Source of the DNA: Dinoroseobacter sp. | GTDB lineage: Bacteria > Pseudomonadota > Alphaproteobacteria > Rhodobacterales > Rhodobacteraceae | DNA length: 64,000 bases | Reading direction: 5' to 3' | Assembly: GCA_030066795.1 (NCBI GenBank) | Contig: JASJAW010000012.1 | Span: 1-64,000 of the forward strand | In this document: positions 43,846 to 54,290 of the stretch, in pieces | Layout of the letters: every line of letters starts with the position of its first letter | Position numbering within the stretch: the first letter of the stretch is position 1 | Program-made: the position numbers and the translations under genes | The notes under the pieces: model-generated | What the model saw: only the letters and a program-made list of their open reading frames with translations | Databases searched by the model: none | What the model was told of the DNA's origin: nothing

Positions 43846-45840
43846 ATGGCCGCCAAGGACACGGACGACCCCAAGACCGACGACCAGGAAAACGAGCCGA
43901 TGCTCGACATGAGCCAGACCGCGGTCAAGAAAATGATCGCTGAGGCGAGAACGCGTGGCTACATCACCTACGATCAGCTAAACCAGGTCCTGCCGCCCGA
44001 TCAGGTGAGCTCCGAACAGATCGAAGATGTCATGTCGATGCTGTCGGAAATGGGCATCAACATCATCGAAGGTGATGAAGCCGAGGACGGTGATGCGCAA
44101 GCAAGCGGATCAACGGAGGTCGTTGAAACCTCGTCGTCGCGCGAAGTTGCCGTGTCGGCAACCCAATCCGAAACGCTGGATCGTACTGACGATCCAGTGC
44201 GGATGTACCTCCGCGAAATGGGATCGGTTGAACTGCTGAGCCGCGAAGGCGAGATTGCTATCGCCAAGCGGATCGAAGCCGGGCGCAACACAATGATCCT
44301 GGGTCTCTGCGAGAGCCCGCTGACATTCCAGGCGATTACGATCTGGCGTGACGAACTTCTGTCCGAAGATATCCTGTTGCGCGATGTGATTGACCTTGAA
44401 GCTACCATGGGTGGCGCCATGGATGAGGACGATGGCAGCGCGAGTGTGGTCGAAATGGCGGCCAACAGTCCTGCCGCGCCTAAGCCCAAATCGGAAGAAC
44501 CCGAGCTCGATGCCGACGGCAATCCGATCGCCAAGACCGACGACGATGACGATGACGACGATCAGGCGAACATGTCGCTTGCGGCGATGGAGGCAACGCT
44601 CAAGCCGCAAGTGCTGGAGACGCTCGACCGGATCGCGGACGACTACATGCAGCTGTCAGAAATGCAGGACCTGCGCATTTCGGCCACGCTGAATGAGGAT
44701 GCCAGCTTCTCCTCCGACGATGAGGAAGAATACCAGAAGCTCCGGTCCGAGATTGTAACGCTGGTCAATGGCCTGCACCTGCACAACAACCGTATTGAGG
44801 CGCTGATTGATCAGCTCTACGGCATCAACCGCCGGATTATGTCAATCGACAGCGCCTGCGTAAAACTGGCCGACCAGGCGCGGATCAACCGCCGCGATTT
44901 TGTTGAAGCCTATCGGGGTTACGAGCTTGATCCGACCTGGGTCGAGCGTATGCGGGAAAACCCTGGGCGTGGCTGGCAGGCGCTTTTTGACCGCTCGACC
45001 GACAAGATCGAGGAACTGCGTGCTGACATGGCACAGGTCGGTCAGTATGTCGGTGTCGATATCGGCGAATTCCGTCGGATCGTGAACCAGGTTCAGAAGG
45101 GCGAAAAAGAAGCCCGTCAGGCCAAGAAAGAGATGGTGGAGGCAAACCTGCGCCTCGTGATCTCGATTGCGAAGAAGTACACAAACCGCGGCCTGCAATT
45201 CCTTGATCTTATTCAGGAAGGTAATATCGGCCTGATGAAAGCGGTCGATAAGTTCGAGTATCGGCGCGGCTATAAGTTCTCGACCTACGCGACGTGGTGG
45301 ATCCGTCAGGCGATCACCCGGTCCATCGCGGATCAGGCACGCACCATCCGTATCCCGGTGCATATGATCGAGACAATCAACAAGCTCGTCCGGACCGGGC
45401 GCCAGATGCTGCATGAAATCGGTCGCGAGCCGACGCCGGAAGAATTGGCCGAGAAGCTCCAGATGCCGCTGGAGAAGGTGCGCAAGGTGATGAAGATCGC
45501 TAAGGAGCCGATCTCTCTCGAAACCCCGATCGGGGACGAGGAAGACAGCCAGCTTGGCGATTTCATCGAAGACAAAAACGCGGTTTTGCCGCTGGACAGT
45601 GCCATTCAGGAAAACCTCAAGGAAACCACAACGCGGGTCCTGGCGAGCCTGACCCCGCGGGAAGAGCGTGTTCTGCGGATGCGCTTCGGGATCGGTATGA
45701 ACACCGACCACACCCTCGAGGAGGTCGGCCAGCAGTTCAGCGTGACGCGCGAGCGTATCCGCCAGATCGAGGCAAAGGCGCTCCGGAAGCTGAAACATCC
45801 GTCGCGCAGCCGAAAGCTGCGCAGTTTCCTCGACCAATAA
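43846..45840 (+). CDS. rpoD: RNA polymerase primary sigma factor (sigma-70)
   Basis: A 664-residue sigma factor. ATG 43846 behind AAGGA is preferred to the alternative 51 bases upstream. Region 1.1 (about 20-90), an acidic non-conserved region (PELD...DDDDDDD), regions 2.1-2.4 ([40 protein letters not shown]) and 4.2 HTH ([20 protein letters not shown]) are all present. The 140-base gap before it can hold its own promoter in addition to dnaG readthrough. Confidence 0.97.
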   Translation: MAAKDTDDPKTDDQENEPMLDMSQTAVKKMIAEARTRGYITYDQLNQVLPPDQVSSEQIEDVMSMLSEMGINIIEGDEAEDGDAQASGSTEVVETSSSREVAVSATQSETLDRTDDPVRMYLREMGSVELLSREGEIAIAKRIEAGRNTMILGLCESPLTFQAITIWRDELLSEDILLRDVIDLEATMGGAMDEDDGSASVVEMAANSPAAPKPKSEEPELDADGNPIAKTDDDDDDDDQANMSLAAMEATLKPQVLETLDRIADDYMQLSEMQDLRISATLNEDASFSSDDEEEYQKLRSEIVTLVNGLHLHNNRIEALIDQLYGINRRIMSIDSACVKLADQARINRRDFVEAYRGYELDPTWVERMRENPGRGWQALFDRSTDKIEELRADMAQVGQYVGVDIGEFRRIVNQVQKGEKEARQAKKEMVEANLRLVISIAKKYTNRGLQFLDLIQEGNIGLMKAVDKFEYRRGYKFSTYATWWIRQAITRSIADQARTIRIPVHMIETINKLVRTGRQMLHEIGREPTPEELAEKLQMPLEKVRKVMKIAKEPISLETPIGDEEDSQLGDFIEDKNAVLPLDSAIQENLKETTTRVLASLTPREERVLRMRFGIGMNTDHTLEEVGQQFSVTRERIRQIEAKALRKLKHPSRSRKLRSFLDQ

Positions 45841-45865
45841 GCGTTTGTTTTCCCAATTTGCCAGT

Positions 45866-45885
45866 AGGCCGAGATCGCTCGGCCT
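45866..45885 (+). terminator. Hairpin after rpoD
   Basis: AGGCCGAG-ATCG-CTCGGCCT is a perfect 8-bp stem with a four-base loop, 26 bases after the rpoD stop. There is only a short T-poor tail (GCTACTTCC), so it is a likely but not strong intrinsic terminator. Confidence 0.55.
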
Positions 45886-45918
45886 GCTACTTCCCCGCTA
45901 TCTGAATAGCATACCGGA

Positions 45919-46359
45919 ATGACAGATCTCTTTTTCAGAAACAGGTTTGTTCTGGTTCTGCCGTTGGTCATTATGGTCGTCGCGCCAGCCGCTCTTTCGG
46001 CACAAGAGTGGCAAGCCAGAAACAAACATCGCGTCGCGCCGTCTTCCGCCGAAGGCGCATTGATAGAGGTGTACTCTCGTCCGGGGGCGGGTGGGTCTGA
46101 GTACTTCTGCGCTGCTGCAGACTATGCAAGGCGGTGGTTCAACAGCAACTACTCTGACCGAGTGGTCGTTGTCATTCCAGAGGCGCCCAGCTCAACCAAA
46201 CCTGGGTTCCGAAGTGTGCATTTTTCGGTTGTTTCGTTCAGAACGAAACGGGCTGGAAACCAATCGTTATCGTTGGACATCAGTCGCCCAGGGCGCGAAA
46301 CAACCATTGTGGGGGCTTTGAAAGCGTGTAAGCCTAACTCGAGGTTTGCTATCCCTTGA
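45919..46359 (+). CDS. Small secreted Cys-pair protein, paralogue A
   Basis: A 146-residue protein with a signal peptide (cleavage after LSAQE, about residue 29). It shares with the next two genes the pattern EVYSRPGAGGSEYFCAAADY and a final Cys (ALKACKPN), so the two cysteines probably form a disulfide in the periplasm. No known family was recognised. It is the first of three tandem paralogues. Confidence 0.7.
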   Translation: MTDLFFRNRFVLVLPLVIMVVAPAALSAQEWQARNKHRVAPSSAEGALIEVYSRPGAGGSEYFCAAADYARRWFNSNYSDRVVVVIPEAPSSTKPGFRSVHFSVVSFRTKRAGNQSLSLDISRPGRETTIVGALKACKPNSRFAIP

Positions 46360-46403
46360 GACAGCTTCCGGGAGCGCCTTTTAGGCCGGAACGAAGAACG
46401 GGC

Positions 46404-46838
46404 ATGATGTTGCGATCGCTTTCGAATAACAACAAATCGTTGTGCGCGGCCGTACTGGTCGCAGTCCTAGTACCCGCTCAGGTTGCCGCTGAATTTAGCT
46501 CAAGGACCAGTCAGCGTGTGGTTGCGACGTCTGTTGATGGTGCGCAAATGGAGGTATTCTCCAGACCTGGGGCGGGGGCGACCGATTACTTTTGCTCAGC
46601 GTCGCAGTATGCATTGGCCCGACTGAATGCGCACCCGTCGGACCGTGTGGTCGTCATTCGACCGTTGGCGTCCAGTAATACAAGGCCTCGCTTCAAGAGT
46701 GTGCTGTTTGCTGTCCAGCCCTGGCAAACGGAGAGGACGCCGAACGCTTCTTTCCTTGTGGACGTAACGCGCGCCGGCACGGCTTACACGAATGCTTTTG
46801 GGTTGCGTTGGTGCCGGCGATCGCGCCTTGCGCAGTAG
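46404..46838 (+). CDS. Small secreted Cys-pair protein, paralogue B
   Basis: A 144-residue protein from ATG 46404; a longer TTG frame would overlap paralogue A. The signal peptide ends VAAEF. The family core is MEVFSRPGAGATDYFCSASQ, and the C-terminal Cys lies in LRWCRRSRL. Its mature part aligns with A and C through the RVVVIRP... strand. Function unknown. Confidence 0.7.
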   Translation: MMLRSLSNNNKSLCAAVLVAVLVPAQVAAEFSSRTSQRVVATSVDGAQMEVFSRPGAGATDYFCSASQYALARLNAHPSDRVVVIRPLASSNTRPRFKSVLFAVQPWQTERTPNASFLVDVTRAGTAYTNAFGLRWCRRSRLAQ

Positions 46839-46885
46839 CACAAAAAAGCCTCTAAGCTTCCTTTGATAATGACTCGGAGGGACTT

Positions 46886-47320
46886 GTGTCTGATCGATTT
46901 CTGACAGCGCTGGTTATGTTGTTGCTGGTGGCCGGCGCCGTCTACTTGCTACGTGACCGCATCCCCAGCCCAAATGTCAGTCGCGACCGTCCTTTTGTGT
47001 CTTCAAACGGTCAAAGGGTTTTGCCGTCGATTGACGGAGGGCCGACGTTCGAGGTTTTGTCTAGGCCGGGTATGGCTGGACCGCAGTACTTTTGCGCTGC
47101 TGCAGAATACGCCCGCAGCGTTTTGCGGGCAGAGATGAACGACGTGCTGGTGACCCTGACAGCTGAGGCGCCAAGCGAGAGCAGCCCGGACCATCGCGGC
47201 GTGATCTTCGAGCTGCGGCCAGCGGCGGAGAAAGGAAGCATACAGTCAGGGATCGTTATTGACCTGTCACAACCGGGTCAAAGCCGCTCGATCACGGTTG
47301 CCATGACCTTTTGCCGTTAA
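46886..47320 (+). CDS. Small secreted or anchored Cys-pair protein, paralogue C
   Basis: A 144-residue protein from GTG 46886 behind CGGAGGG. The N-terminal hydrophobic helix (residues 6-22) lacks a clear cleavage site, so it may be anchored. The core is FEVLSRPGMAGPQYFCAAAE and the end is MTFCR. It is more diverged than A and B from each other. Confidence 0.7.
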   Translation: MSDRFLTALVMLLLVAGAVYLLRDRIPSPNVSRDRPFVSSNGQRVLPSIDGGPTFEVLSRPGMAGPQYFCAAAEYARSVLRAEMNDVLVTLTAEAPSESSPDHRGVIFELRPAAEKGSIQSGIVIDLSQPGQSRSITVAMTFCR

Positions 47321-47345
47321 TCCCGCGAAAGGTTACAGCTATGAT

Positions 47346-47768
47346 ATGGCGCAGCACCAGCTAACCTGTCAGACGACTGGCCCCGGCCTGTACGAGATCA
47401 CCAACGATGTAGCTGCTTGGCTGCCTCGCCGAGACGGGCTGCTGACGCTTTTGATACGTCACACTTCTGCAAGCCTTTTGATACAGGAAAACGCCGATCC
47501 CGAGGTCCAGACCGACCTGACAGCATTCCTTCGCAGGTTAGTCCCGCCCTCCGACCACCCCAGCATGACCTATCTCACCCATACCTACGAGGGCCCGGAT
47601 GATATGCCCGGGCATATCAAAGCGGCGTTGCTCCCAGTTAACCTGCAGATCCCAGTGTGTGCAGGCCGGATGAATCTCGGTACGTGGCAGGGTATCTATG
47701 TCGTGGAGCACAGGGACCACCCGCACACACGAAGTGTGGCTTTGCATTTCCAGCCTGATCCAGATTGA
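47346..47768 (+). CDS. yjbQ: YjbQ/UPF0047 family protein
   Basis: A 140-residue protein with the family blocks LLIRHTSASLLIQENADPEV, DDMPGHIKAALL and GTWQGIYVVEHRDHPHTR. YjbQ proteins show weak thiamine-phosphate synthase activity in vitro, but their physiological role is unsettled. The conserved His residues (HTSAS, GHIK, EHRDH) are all present. Confidence 0.9.
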   Translation: MAQHQLTCQTTGPGLYEITNDVAAWLPRRDGLLTLLIRHTSASLLIQENADPEVQTDLTAFLRRLVPPSDHPSMTYLTHTYEGPDDMPGHIKAALLPVNLQIPVCAGRMNLGTWQGIYVVEHRDHPHTRSVALHFQPDPD

Positions 47769-47899
47769 TGTGCCCTGCGTGCCGCAACAGGCTGTAGCCG
47801 AAAATCACCTCTACCCAAGGTATTGGCGGTCCCCTATAGTCAAAGTGTCCACAGGGGAACATACCCCAAACACAACACAAGGACCGAGGAGAGGGATAT

Positions 47900-48367
47900 A
47901 TGCGCTGCCCGTTTTGCGGAAACGTAGATACGCAAGTGAAGGACTCACGGCCAGCGGAGGATCATGTTGCGATCCGCAGACGGCGGTTTTGCCCGGCGTG
48001 CGGTGGGCGTTTCACAACCTATGAACGTGTCCAACTCCGAGACCTTGTGGTTATTAAGACAAACGGCAAACGCGAAGACTTCGATCGCGCGAAATTGGAG
48101 CGCTCCATCCGGATCGCCATGCAAAAACGGCCGGTAGAACCCGAGCGTTTGGACCAGATGATTTCCGGCATCGTTCGGCGTCTCGAGTCCATGGGCGATA
48201 CTGATATCCCATCTAAGGTGATCGGCGAGATCGTGATGGAAGCTTTGGCGCGGATCGACACCGTTGGCTATGTTCGCTTTGCGAGCGTGTACAAGAATTT
48301 CCAGGCTGCGGATGACTTTGAGGAGTTTGTCGCTGAACTGCGGCCTCCGGCCCCAAAGGATGGTTAA
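47900..48367 (+). CDS. nrdR: Ribonucleotide-reductase transcriptional repressor
   Basis: A 155-residue regulator with a zinc ribbon (CPFCGN and CPACGGRF, residues 3-36) and an ATP-cone domain ([20 protein letters not shown]). It represses nrd genes when dATP is high. It overlaps ribD by eight bases, an order common in Alphaproteobacteria. Confidence 0.95.
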   Translation: MRCPFCGNVDTQVKDSRPAEDHVAIRRRRFCPACGGRFTTYERVQLRDLVVIKTNGKREDFDRAKLERSIRIAMQKRPVEPERLDQMISGIVRRLESMGDTDIPSKVIGEIVMEALARIDTVGYVRFASVYKNFQAADDFEEFVAELRPPAPKDG

Positions 48368-49469
48368 GCCAGCTCGGGAAACCGATCTCAGATGGATGGA
48401 GCTGGCGCTTAACCTTGGGCGCCGCGGGCAGGGGAACTGCTGGCCTAATCCGGCGGTGGGCTGTGTCATTGTCAAAGAGGGCGCCGTCGTTGGGCGGGGC
48501 TGGACGCAGGCGGGTGGGCGACCGCACGCGGAACCTATGGCTCTTGCCCACGCCGGAGACGCCGCGCGCGGAGCGACAGCGTACGTGACATTGGAACCCT
48601 GTGCGCATCACGGGCAGACACCGCCCTGCGCCGATGCATTGGTTGAGGCGGGTGTTGCGCGTGTTGTGACGGCGCTGGAGGATCCGGACCCACGTGTAAA
48701 TGGAGGTGGGCACGCAGTTCTAAGGGCCGCCGGAATCCCGGTAGACACTGGTGTCGCACGAAAGGAGGCCGTGCGGGATCATCAGGGCTTTCTCTCCCGT
48801 ATCCGCCAAGGGCGCCCGATGGTTACGCTGAAGCTGGCGACGAGCCTCGATGGGAAGATCGCCACGGCTTCCGGAGAGAGCCAGTGGATCACTGGTCCGG
48901 CCGCGCGCCGTGTGGGCCACGCGCTTCGCGCCCGGCATGACGCCGTCCTAATTGGTGCAGGTACCGCGCGTGCCGACGACCCGACCCTGACAGTCCGCGA
49001 CATGGGCGTCCGCACTCAACCAGTGCGTGTTGTAGTCAGCCGCGCGCTCGACCTTCCGTGTCCGTCTAACCTTACCCGGTCTATTTCGGAGGCACAGCTT
49101 TGGCTGCTGCACGGGGCAGATGCGGATACTCCGCAGTTGAACGCCTTTGCGCAGGCTGGTGCGCGGCTGTTCGAGGTCAACGGGGCAAATGGAAGCCTTG
49201 ATCCTCGCGCAGTTCTGTCTGCGCTTGGCGATGCCGGGCTGACCCGCATCTATTGCGAAGGCGGTGGTGCCTTGGCGGCAAGCCTGATGGAGGCGGATCT
49301 GGTCGATGAACTTGCCGTTTTTACGGCTGGTATGGCCATCGGAGCGGAAGGGCGACCTGGGATCGCCGCGCTGAACGTGTCAGAACTACAAGAAGCCAAA
49401 CGCTTTCATCTCCACGCTCATCGGGAGGTCGGGCCTGATGTTTACACGCATTGGATCCGTCAGCTTTAG
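48360..49469 (+). CDS. ribD: Riboflavin biosynthesis deaminase/reductase
   Basis: A 369-residue bifunctional enzyme from ATG 48360 inside the nrdR end. The N-terminal cytidine-deaminase-like domain holds [12 protein letters not shown] and the zinc Cys [11 protein letters not shown]. The C-terminal reductase domain begins about residue 150 ([20 protein letters not shown]). The rest of the rib genes lie 5 kb further on, past the capsule genes. Confidence 0.93.
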   Translation: MVKPARETDLRWMELALNLGRRGQGNCWPNPAVGCVIVKEGAVVGRGWTQAGGRPHAEPMALAHAGDAARGATAYVTLEPCAHHGQTPPCADALVEAGVARVVTALEDPDPRVNGGGHAVLRAAGIPVDTGVARKEAVRDHQGFLSRIRQGRPMVTLKLATSLDGKIATASGESQWITGPAARRVGHALRARHDAVLIGAGTARADDPTLTVRDMGVRTQPVRVVVSRALDLPCPSNLTRSISEAQLWLLHGADADTPQLNAFAQAGARLFEVNGANGSLDPRAVLSALGDAGLTRIYCEGGGALAASLMEADLVDELAVFTAGMAIGAEGRPGIAALNVSELQEAKRFHLHAHREVGPDVYTHWIRQL

Positions 49470-51508
49470 CGCCAAAGCCAGCTGTAACTGGCCAGCAAGC
49501 CCTGGAGCTTTGACAGCACTTTTAGCGGAGGCGTCGATGCTGTGAAGTTACGGGCTTCCAGGCGCTCGAGCGTAACCTCGACAGGGCAGGCAAGACCTGT
49601 CTTTGGGTCCCAGTATCTAGGATACGCGATCAGCGCGGCATGCACTAAGCCATCGATCGTGACCGCGTGCGCCCGACGGCGCGCGAAGGCCGGATGCTCC
49701 TGCGGGGCAAGGTCGTGGGTCAGTCCCCATCCTGCATAGAAGGGGAGGCCCAGGGTAACGACCTTTCGCCCGCGCAGGAGTGCTTCGAACCCCATCAGTG
49801 AGGTGATCGTCCACACTTCGTCCACCGCTTCCAGAATCTTGGCCGGGTTGCTGCCGGATGCTACGATGTCTGCTCCCGTTGGAGTGGTTCCCGGTCTCAA
49901 GCCAGCTTCGACATCGGGGTGAGGTTTGTAGATAAGCTGGGCGTCGGGACGTGTCTGGCGTGCGACATCCAGCAATGCTGCATTCGTCTTCACCGGCCCG
50001 GTCGCGCCATGGATGATCGAGGCGTCATCTTCCACTTGCCCGATGACCAGTATTTGTGGTCCTGCGCCGCAAGAAAAGTGGAGCTTGGAGCGGTCGAGAT
50101 TGTATTTCGTAAGCCCGGTTTCAACGATCCGCCTGCGTAGGCTGGCCGCGCGTGAGAGCTCGGCGGGTGGCAGATGCTCTGATTGTACGATCAGTTCTTC
50201 GAGCGCCGAGGGACTTTCCGGGTCGAAGTAAATGCCAACAGGATCCCGTACCAATGACACTGCCGGAACAAGGCTTGCGCCGAGGCCCACTGATCTAAGA
50301 AAGCCGTCTTCAACCCCGTGCGTTGCGGGTATGTTGGATTGTTTCGCTTGTCCTTTTCTCCCCCAAGCCAGAATGTGAGTGCCCATTCGGGTGGCGGCGA
50401 TCTCAGCTTCCGATCTGGTGTTAACAAACCGGACGGGACCTGCCTTGAAGAAGTCTCGTATCCATTTCCGCTTCCAAACGCGCATTCCAAGAGCCACGCT
50501 CCCCCGTACATCCTCGCGAAAAGCTCTCGACTGAGCTTCGAGAGCGTCAATCACCGTCTCTGGATCTGTGAGGCGGTCCCGATAGGGATCGTAGTAGAGA
50601 GGATATTTAATCAGTACAGCGAGCGCGAGTTGTGCGCGGCTCAGTTTCCGTTGGCGCCGCTCGGGGTGGGGCGCGCGATCATCGCTGAGGCCCCAGCCCG
50701 CATAAAAGGCTTGTCCGAACACGCAAGGTCGGTGTCCTGAAAGAATGGCTTCAAATCCGATTTGGGAGCTGACTGTGTAAACCGCATGGGCCTTACCTAG
50801 CAGACTATATAGTTGGGCAGGAGGCGCTATGGCGCAGATGTCATCTCCCGCTTTTGTCAGATAGCCCTCGCGCAGCCCCAGTGCCGTTTCGGGATGCTGC
50901 TGTATCACAATCTGGCGGTTCGGATGTTCCGCCCGGGCGGCCGCCAACATGTCCAAGAAAGTTTTTTCCGACGCGTTTGCGCCCGCAACAGACCGGTCCC
51001 CATAGGTTTGATCGACGACGAGTACAAAGCCGGCAGCGGGATCCACTCCGGTCGCATAGTTGTATTTACTGACTCCTGATGCAGTCAGACGCGCTATCAA
51101 AGTCTCGGCGCGGGCGAGTTCGGTTGGGTCTTCTAATGAGGCAGAGTTTAGCAGCCTTTCCAAGTTCGTCTCGGCATTGGCATCGAAATACGCGCCTCCC
51201 GGATCTGCAATGAGGCTGAGAGTGGGGTCACCGCAGCGGCCCGGCCTTACAGAGCGCAGAAATCCGTCTTCGAGATGAAGGAGTTGCGCGCCACGTTGAG
51301 CGGCCAGCCATTTGCCCCGGTTTGCGGTGCGCCCTTGGCCCCAAATTGCGACTTGGTCGTTCATGCCCGGTACCCCAAAACTCAGGTCGTAACCGGCAAG
51401 GTTCAGGATGCGCCGCACCCGCACGTCGCGCAGGTGACTTAAAGACGAAAGGTACAAACGAGAACGCGGAGCAACCGGGGTACCGGATGCTCCGCGCTGT
51501 GATGTCAT
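49466..51508 (-). CDS. kpsC: Capsule polysaccharide linker Kdo transferase
   Basis: A 680-residue protein with two related halves. Each has an HLEDGFLRSV or VEDGFLRSVGLG block, the QQHPETALGLREGY/YKPHPDVEAGLRPG segment, and the SSQIGFEAILSGH/TSLMGFEALLRGR plus FYAGWGL signature of KpsC. In other bacteria the two domains build the poly-Kdo linker on lipid-anchored group 2 capsules. It starts seven bases after the OPX stop and ends four bases over the end of ribD. Confidence 0.92.
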   Translation of the reverse strand: MTSQRGASGTPVAPRSRLYLSSLSHLRDVRVRRILNLAGYDLSFGVPGMNDQVAIWGQGRTANRGKWLAAQRGAQLLHLEDGFLRSVRPGRCGDPTLSLIADPGGAYFDANAETNLERLLNSASLEDPTELARAETLIARLTASGVSKYNYATGVDPAAGFVLVVDQTYGDRSVAGANASEKTFLDMLAAARAEHPNRQIVIQQHPETALGLREGYLTKAGDDICAIAPPAQLYSLLGKAHAVYTVSSQIGFEAILSGHRPCVFGQAFYAGWGLSDDRAPHPERRQRKLSRAQLALAVLIKYPLYYDPYRDRLTDPETVIDALEAQSRAFREDVRGSVALGMRVWKRKWIRDFFKAGPVRFVNTRSEAEIAATRMGTHILAWGRKGQAKQSNIPATHGVEDGFLRSVGLGASLVPAVSLVRDPVGIYFDPESPSALEELIVQSEHLPPAELSRAASLRRRIVETGLTKYNLDRSKLHFSCGAGPQILVIGQVEDDASIIHGATGPVKTNAALLDVARQTRPDAQLIYKPHPDVEAGLRPGTTPTGADIVASGSNPAKILEAVDEVWTITSLMGFEALLRGRKVVTLGLPFYAGWGLTHDLAPQEHPAFARRRAHAVTIDGLVHAALIAYPRYWDPKTGLACPVEVTLERLEARNFTASTPPLKVLSKLQGLLASYSWLWR

Positions 51509-51515
51509 ATAGCTA

Positions 51516-52676
51516 TCAGTTGCCGGCGAGCGTATTCAAGTTCGCTGCGGGCTGAACGATCGAGCCGAATACCAAGCTGACGGTTTTGCCCCAGCGTGCC
51601 AGCGGCGCTTCGGTGACAAAGATCGTGTCGTTGTCTTGGATAATGAAGTTCTGAGCCACGAACATACCGCTCGGCTGGGTCAGATCCAGCAAGTAGATGA
51701 TACGCTGATCGCCTTGAATGTCAGGACGGTTCAGAACGTTGCGTGCCGTATTCTGATCCTGCTCACGCAGTACGAACACGCCAGTCGGGTCAGCAATCGC
51801 GGGGTTCAGACCGCCTACAGAAGCGATGGCTTCAATTGCTGTGAGGTTTTGCTCGTCAAACGGTACTCGTGTCTGATTGCCAGTCGCACCCATGGAGATG
51901 AACGATCTGCGGTCGCGTTCGACCACGATGCGGTCGCCACCTCGGATCGCGATATCCACCGCGGGGTTTTCCAGCAGATCTGTCAACCAGATCCGTTCGA
52001 TGCGATTGCCGCGCAGGACTGATACCTGCGTCACGTCAGGTTCGACGACCTCAGGGTTCACGCCGCCTGCCCGTGCGAGGACCGACGAAAGCTTCCGCGT
52101 CGAACGTTCGATCGGGTAAACGCCTTGGCTGCCTACGGCGCCAACAACTGTTACGGTTGCGCCGTCACCGGCCAGGCGCCGTACGGACACCTGCGGGTCC
52201 GGAGTTTGGGTTTCCAGCGCACGCGTGATGATACCACGAAGTGCTTCCGGGGTGTTCCCTGCAGCACGAATTCGGCCAGCGTAAGGAACGAAGATAAAGC
52301 CTCCGCTATCAACTTCCACCTGTTCGATGACTGCTGCGCCGTCGCCGCCACGTGCCAGAAGGCCCTCTGTGACGTTTTCCCAAATGGTCAAACCAAGCAC
52401 GTCGCCAGCCCGGATGGTGTCAGGGCTCAGTTCCGCGGCATTGGTGAAGTCACTTGGGAAGCCCAACTGATTGAAAACGGCAGTTTCCCGCGCAACTTCA
52501 TCATCAACCGGAACGACAAACGCATCCCCGGCGCGTTGTACCGACGAACTGAGTAGTTGTGACTCGTTCGGGCCGGATTCAGGCAGTCCGCAGCCTGCCA
52601 AAGCACCTGCGAGTGTCAGGACAAACAAGTTTCTCAACGTGCGCTGTCCCCGCAAATCGAAAGTAAAGGTGTTCAC
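51516..52676 (-). CDS. Outer-membrane polysaccharide export lipoprotein (OPX)
   Basis: A 386-residue protein from GTG 52676 behind AAGGAG. The lipobox LAGALAGC (Cys about 29) marks it as a lipoprotein. A poly-export domain (IRAGDVLGLTIWENV) and SLBB repeats (VTVVGAVGSQGVYPIERS, and VPFDEQNLTAIEAIASVGG) match the KpsD/Wza/CtrA group. It forms the outer-membrane exit of capsule. Confidence 0.9.
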   Translation of the reverse strand: MNTFTFDLRGQRTLRNLFVLTLAGALAGCGLPESGPNESQLLSSSVQRAGDAFVVPVDDEVARETAVFNQLGFPSDFTNAAELSPDTIRAGDVLGLTIWENVTEGLLARGGDGAAVIEQVEVDSGGFIFVPYAGRIRAAGNTPEALRGIITRALETQTPDPQVSVRRLAGDGATVTVVGAVGSQGVYPIERSTRKLSSVLARAGGVNPEVVEPDVTQVSVLRGNRIERIWLTDLLENPAVDIAIRGGDRIVVERDRRSFISMGATGNQTRVPFDEQNLTAIEAIASVGGLNPAIADPTGVFVLREQDQNTARNVLNRPDIQGDQRIIYLLDLTQPSGMFVAQNFIIQDNDTIFVTEAPLARWGKTVSLVFGSIVQPAANLNTLAGN

Positions 52677-52819
52677 TGTGCTGCTCCTTAAGGGGCCTTT
52701 TAGCTCTCAAGAGAGGACCTTACTGAGCGCAATCTGTGATTCAAAGGCTATTTCAATGCACTGGAGCGAATAGCTCAGGCAAGCGTGGGTTTTTTATCAC
52801 GCTCGTGTCATGCGATCAT

Positions 52820-54130
52820 CTATCGACCAACCACGTTGAAACGCGGTTCTTTGAGCGGTTTTTCGCCATAAAACTTAGAATAGGGACAGGTTTCTGCCAG
52901 CATGAGATCAAGCAGTTCGCGGAATAATTGGCAGCGGCCATGGGCCGCGTAAAAACCTCCGCGAACCTGCGACGTCTGTAGCAGGAAGTGCCGAAAATCC
53001 CGATATGCGCCCGGATCGGGTGCAAGAGGACGCTGGAAGAATTCGTCCAAAGATTGCGGCGAGGTCAGCTGAGGTTTGTTGTAGATGGCACGACCCAGTG
53101 CTTTGACGGGAAGACCCCGCCATAAGGCCTGCTGAGCCGCTGTTGAGTTGACAGTCACAACGCTGCGCGCAGGGTCCAGCAACGGTGCCAGCTTGCCTCC
53201 GGCGACATAGTGCAGCCGGTCGGCAACTCCGAAATGTGCGCCAAGCTGTGCAAGCTTGCGAGGAATCCCCGCGCGCCCGTCCTCAAGCGGATGCGCCTTG
53301 AATACAAGGTGGTGGTGCCGGGGCGCGTATTGGGCAAAAGCCGAAACGGTCTCTTCGACCACATCTGCGAAACTCTCGTAGTCGCAATGTGCTGTGAATG
53401 AGGTGTCATGTTCCAGTTGGAGCAAGAACAGGTGGTACGGAAACCCTCCGGCTTTGACCCGTCGAGTGGCAATGGTCCTTCGCATTGCGTTAACGGGCAT
53501 GCTTGCGAGTTTCTTGGCATACAGCGCGAACTCCTGGCGGACATTCAGCGCTCTGTGAGGCGTGAAACCCGGATATCTCTGATTCCGGAGCATTACGTGG
53601 AACTGATATCTAGCGCCATGCCAGATATGCTGGCGCATTTCTCCCCATTTCGCTGGGGCTGCTGACATGTCCTGCGCTGGGTTTCCCAGCGCCGCTTGAA
53701 TATCGGGCAGCGACAAACGCATCAGTTCGGAATGCCCGTTCGTGCCAGAGCGTTCATAGGTGATCCAGGAAGGGCGCAGGTAGCCTTCCTCAAACAGGTG
53801 TGTACGCAGACCCATCTGATGGGCGCGGCGAAGAGCGCTTGCATGGATCGGGCGTACATCACCGTACAATACAAGGTCGGTTGCGTTCAAAGCTTCCAGA
53901 ATGCCGGGGAGTTGCCGCGACCACTCGTCCGGCGTTTCCTTGAACGGAATGTATGTCTCAGGATTTGGCCAGAACCTCGCATCCCCCGCGTTAAAGCCGA
54001 TCCGAACGACGCGTGCTCCGGTCTCCTCCAGCCTCCGGCCGAGCTCGCCGAAGAAAGGACCGTGCGGGCCTTGCAGAAAAACGAAAACGCGCTGGTGTTC
54101 TGGCCGCAGGAAATGACGGAGTTTTGTCAT
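52820..54130 (-). CDS. kpsS: Capsule linker-initiating Kdo transferase
   Basis: A 436-residue protein with KpsS blocks: FVFLQGPHGPFFGELGRRLE at the start, HLFEEGYLRPSWITYERSG, KAHPLEDGRAGIP and TVNSTAAQQALWRGLPVKAL. KpsS adds the first Kdo to the lipid anchor, and KpsC extends. No kpsM, kpsT or kpsE is in the window, so the inner-membrane exporter is elsewhere. Confidence 0.92.
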   Translation of the reverse strand: MTKLRHFLRPEHQRVFVFLQGPHGPFFGELGRRLEETGARVVRIGFNAGDARFWPNPETYIPFKETPDEWSRQLPGILEALNATDLVLYGDVRPIHASALRRAHQMGLRTHLFEEGYLRPSWITYERSGTNGHSELMRLSLPDIQAALGNPAQDMSAAPAKWGEMRQHIWHGARYQFHVMLRNQRYPGFTPHRALNVRQEFALYAKKLASMPVNAMRRTIATRRVKAGGFPYHLFLLQLEHDTSFTAHCDYESFADVVEETVSAFAQYAPRHHHLVFKAHPLEDGRAGIPRKLAQLGAHFGVADRLHYVAGGKLAPLLDPARSVVTVNSTAAQQALWRGLPVKALGRAIYNKPQLTSPQSLDEFFQRPLAPDPGAYRDFRHFLLQTSQVRGGFYAAHGRCQLFRELLDLMLAETCPYSKFYGEKPLKEPRFNVVGR

Positions 54131-54290
54131 GTGTGTTCCGGTTGATTTCGAGGGTGCACTCTAGATAAGCGCACCAGGTTGCCAAGAGCTAAAACTCGAT
54201 GAACCAGCCTTCGAAAACCTCCGGGCACCTCTTGTTTGCAACCGACTGGGTGACTAGGACATGAGAAGCGTTGCAGCAGGAGAAGGCTCC

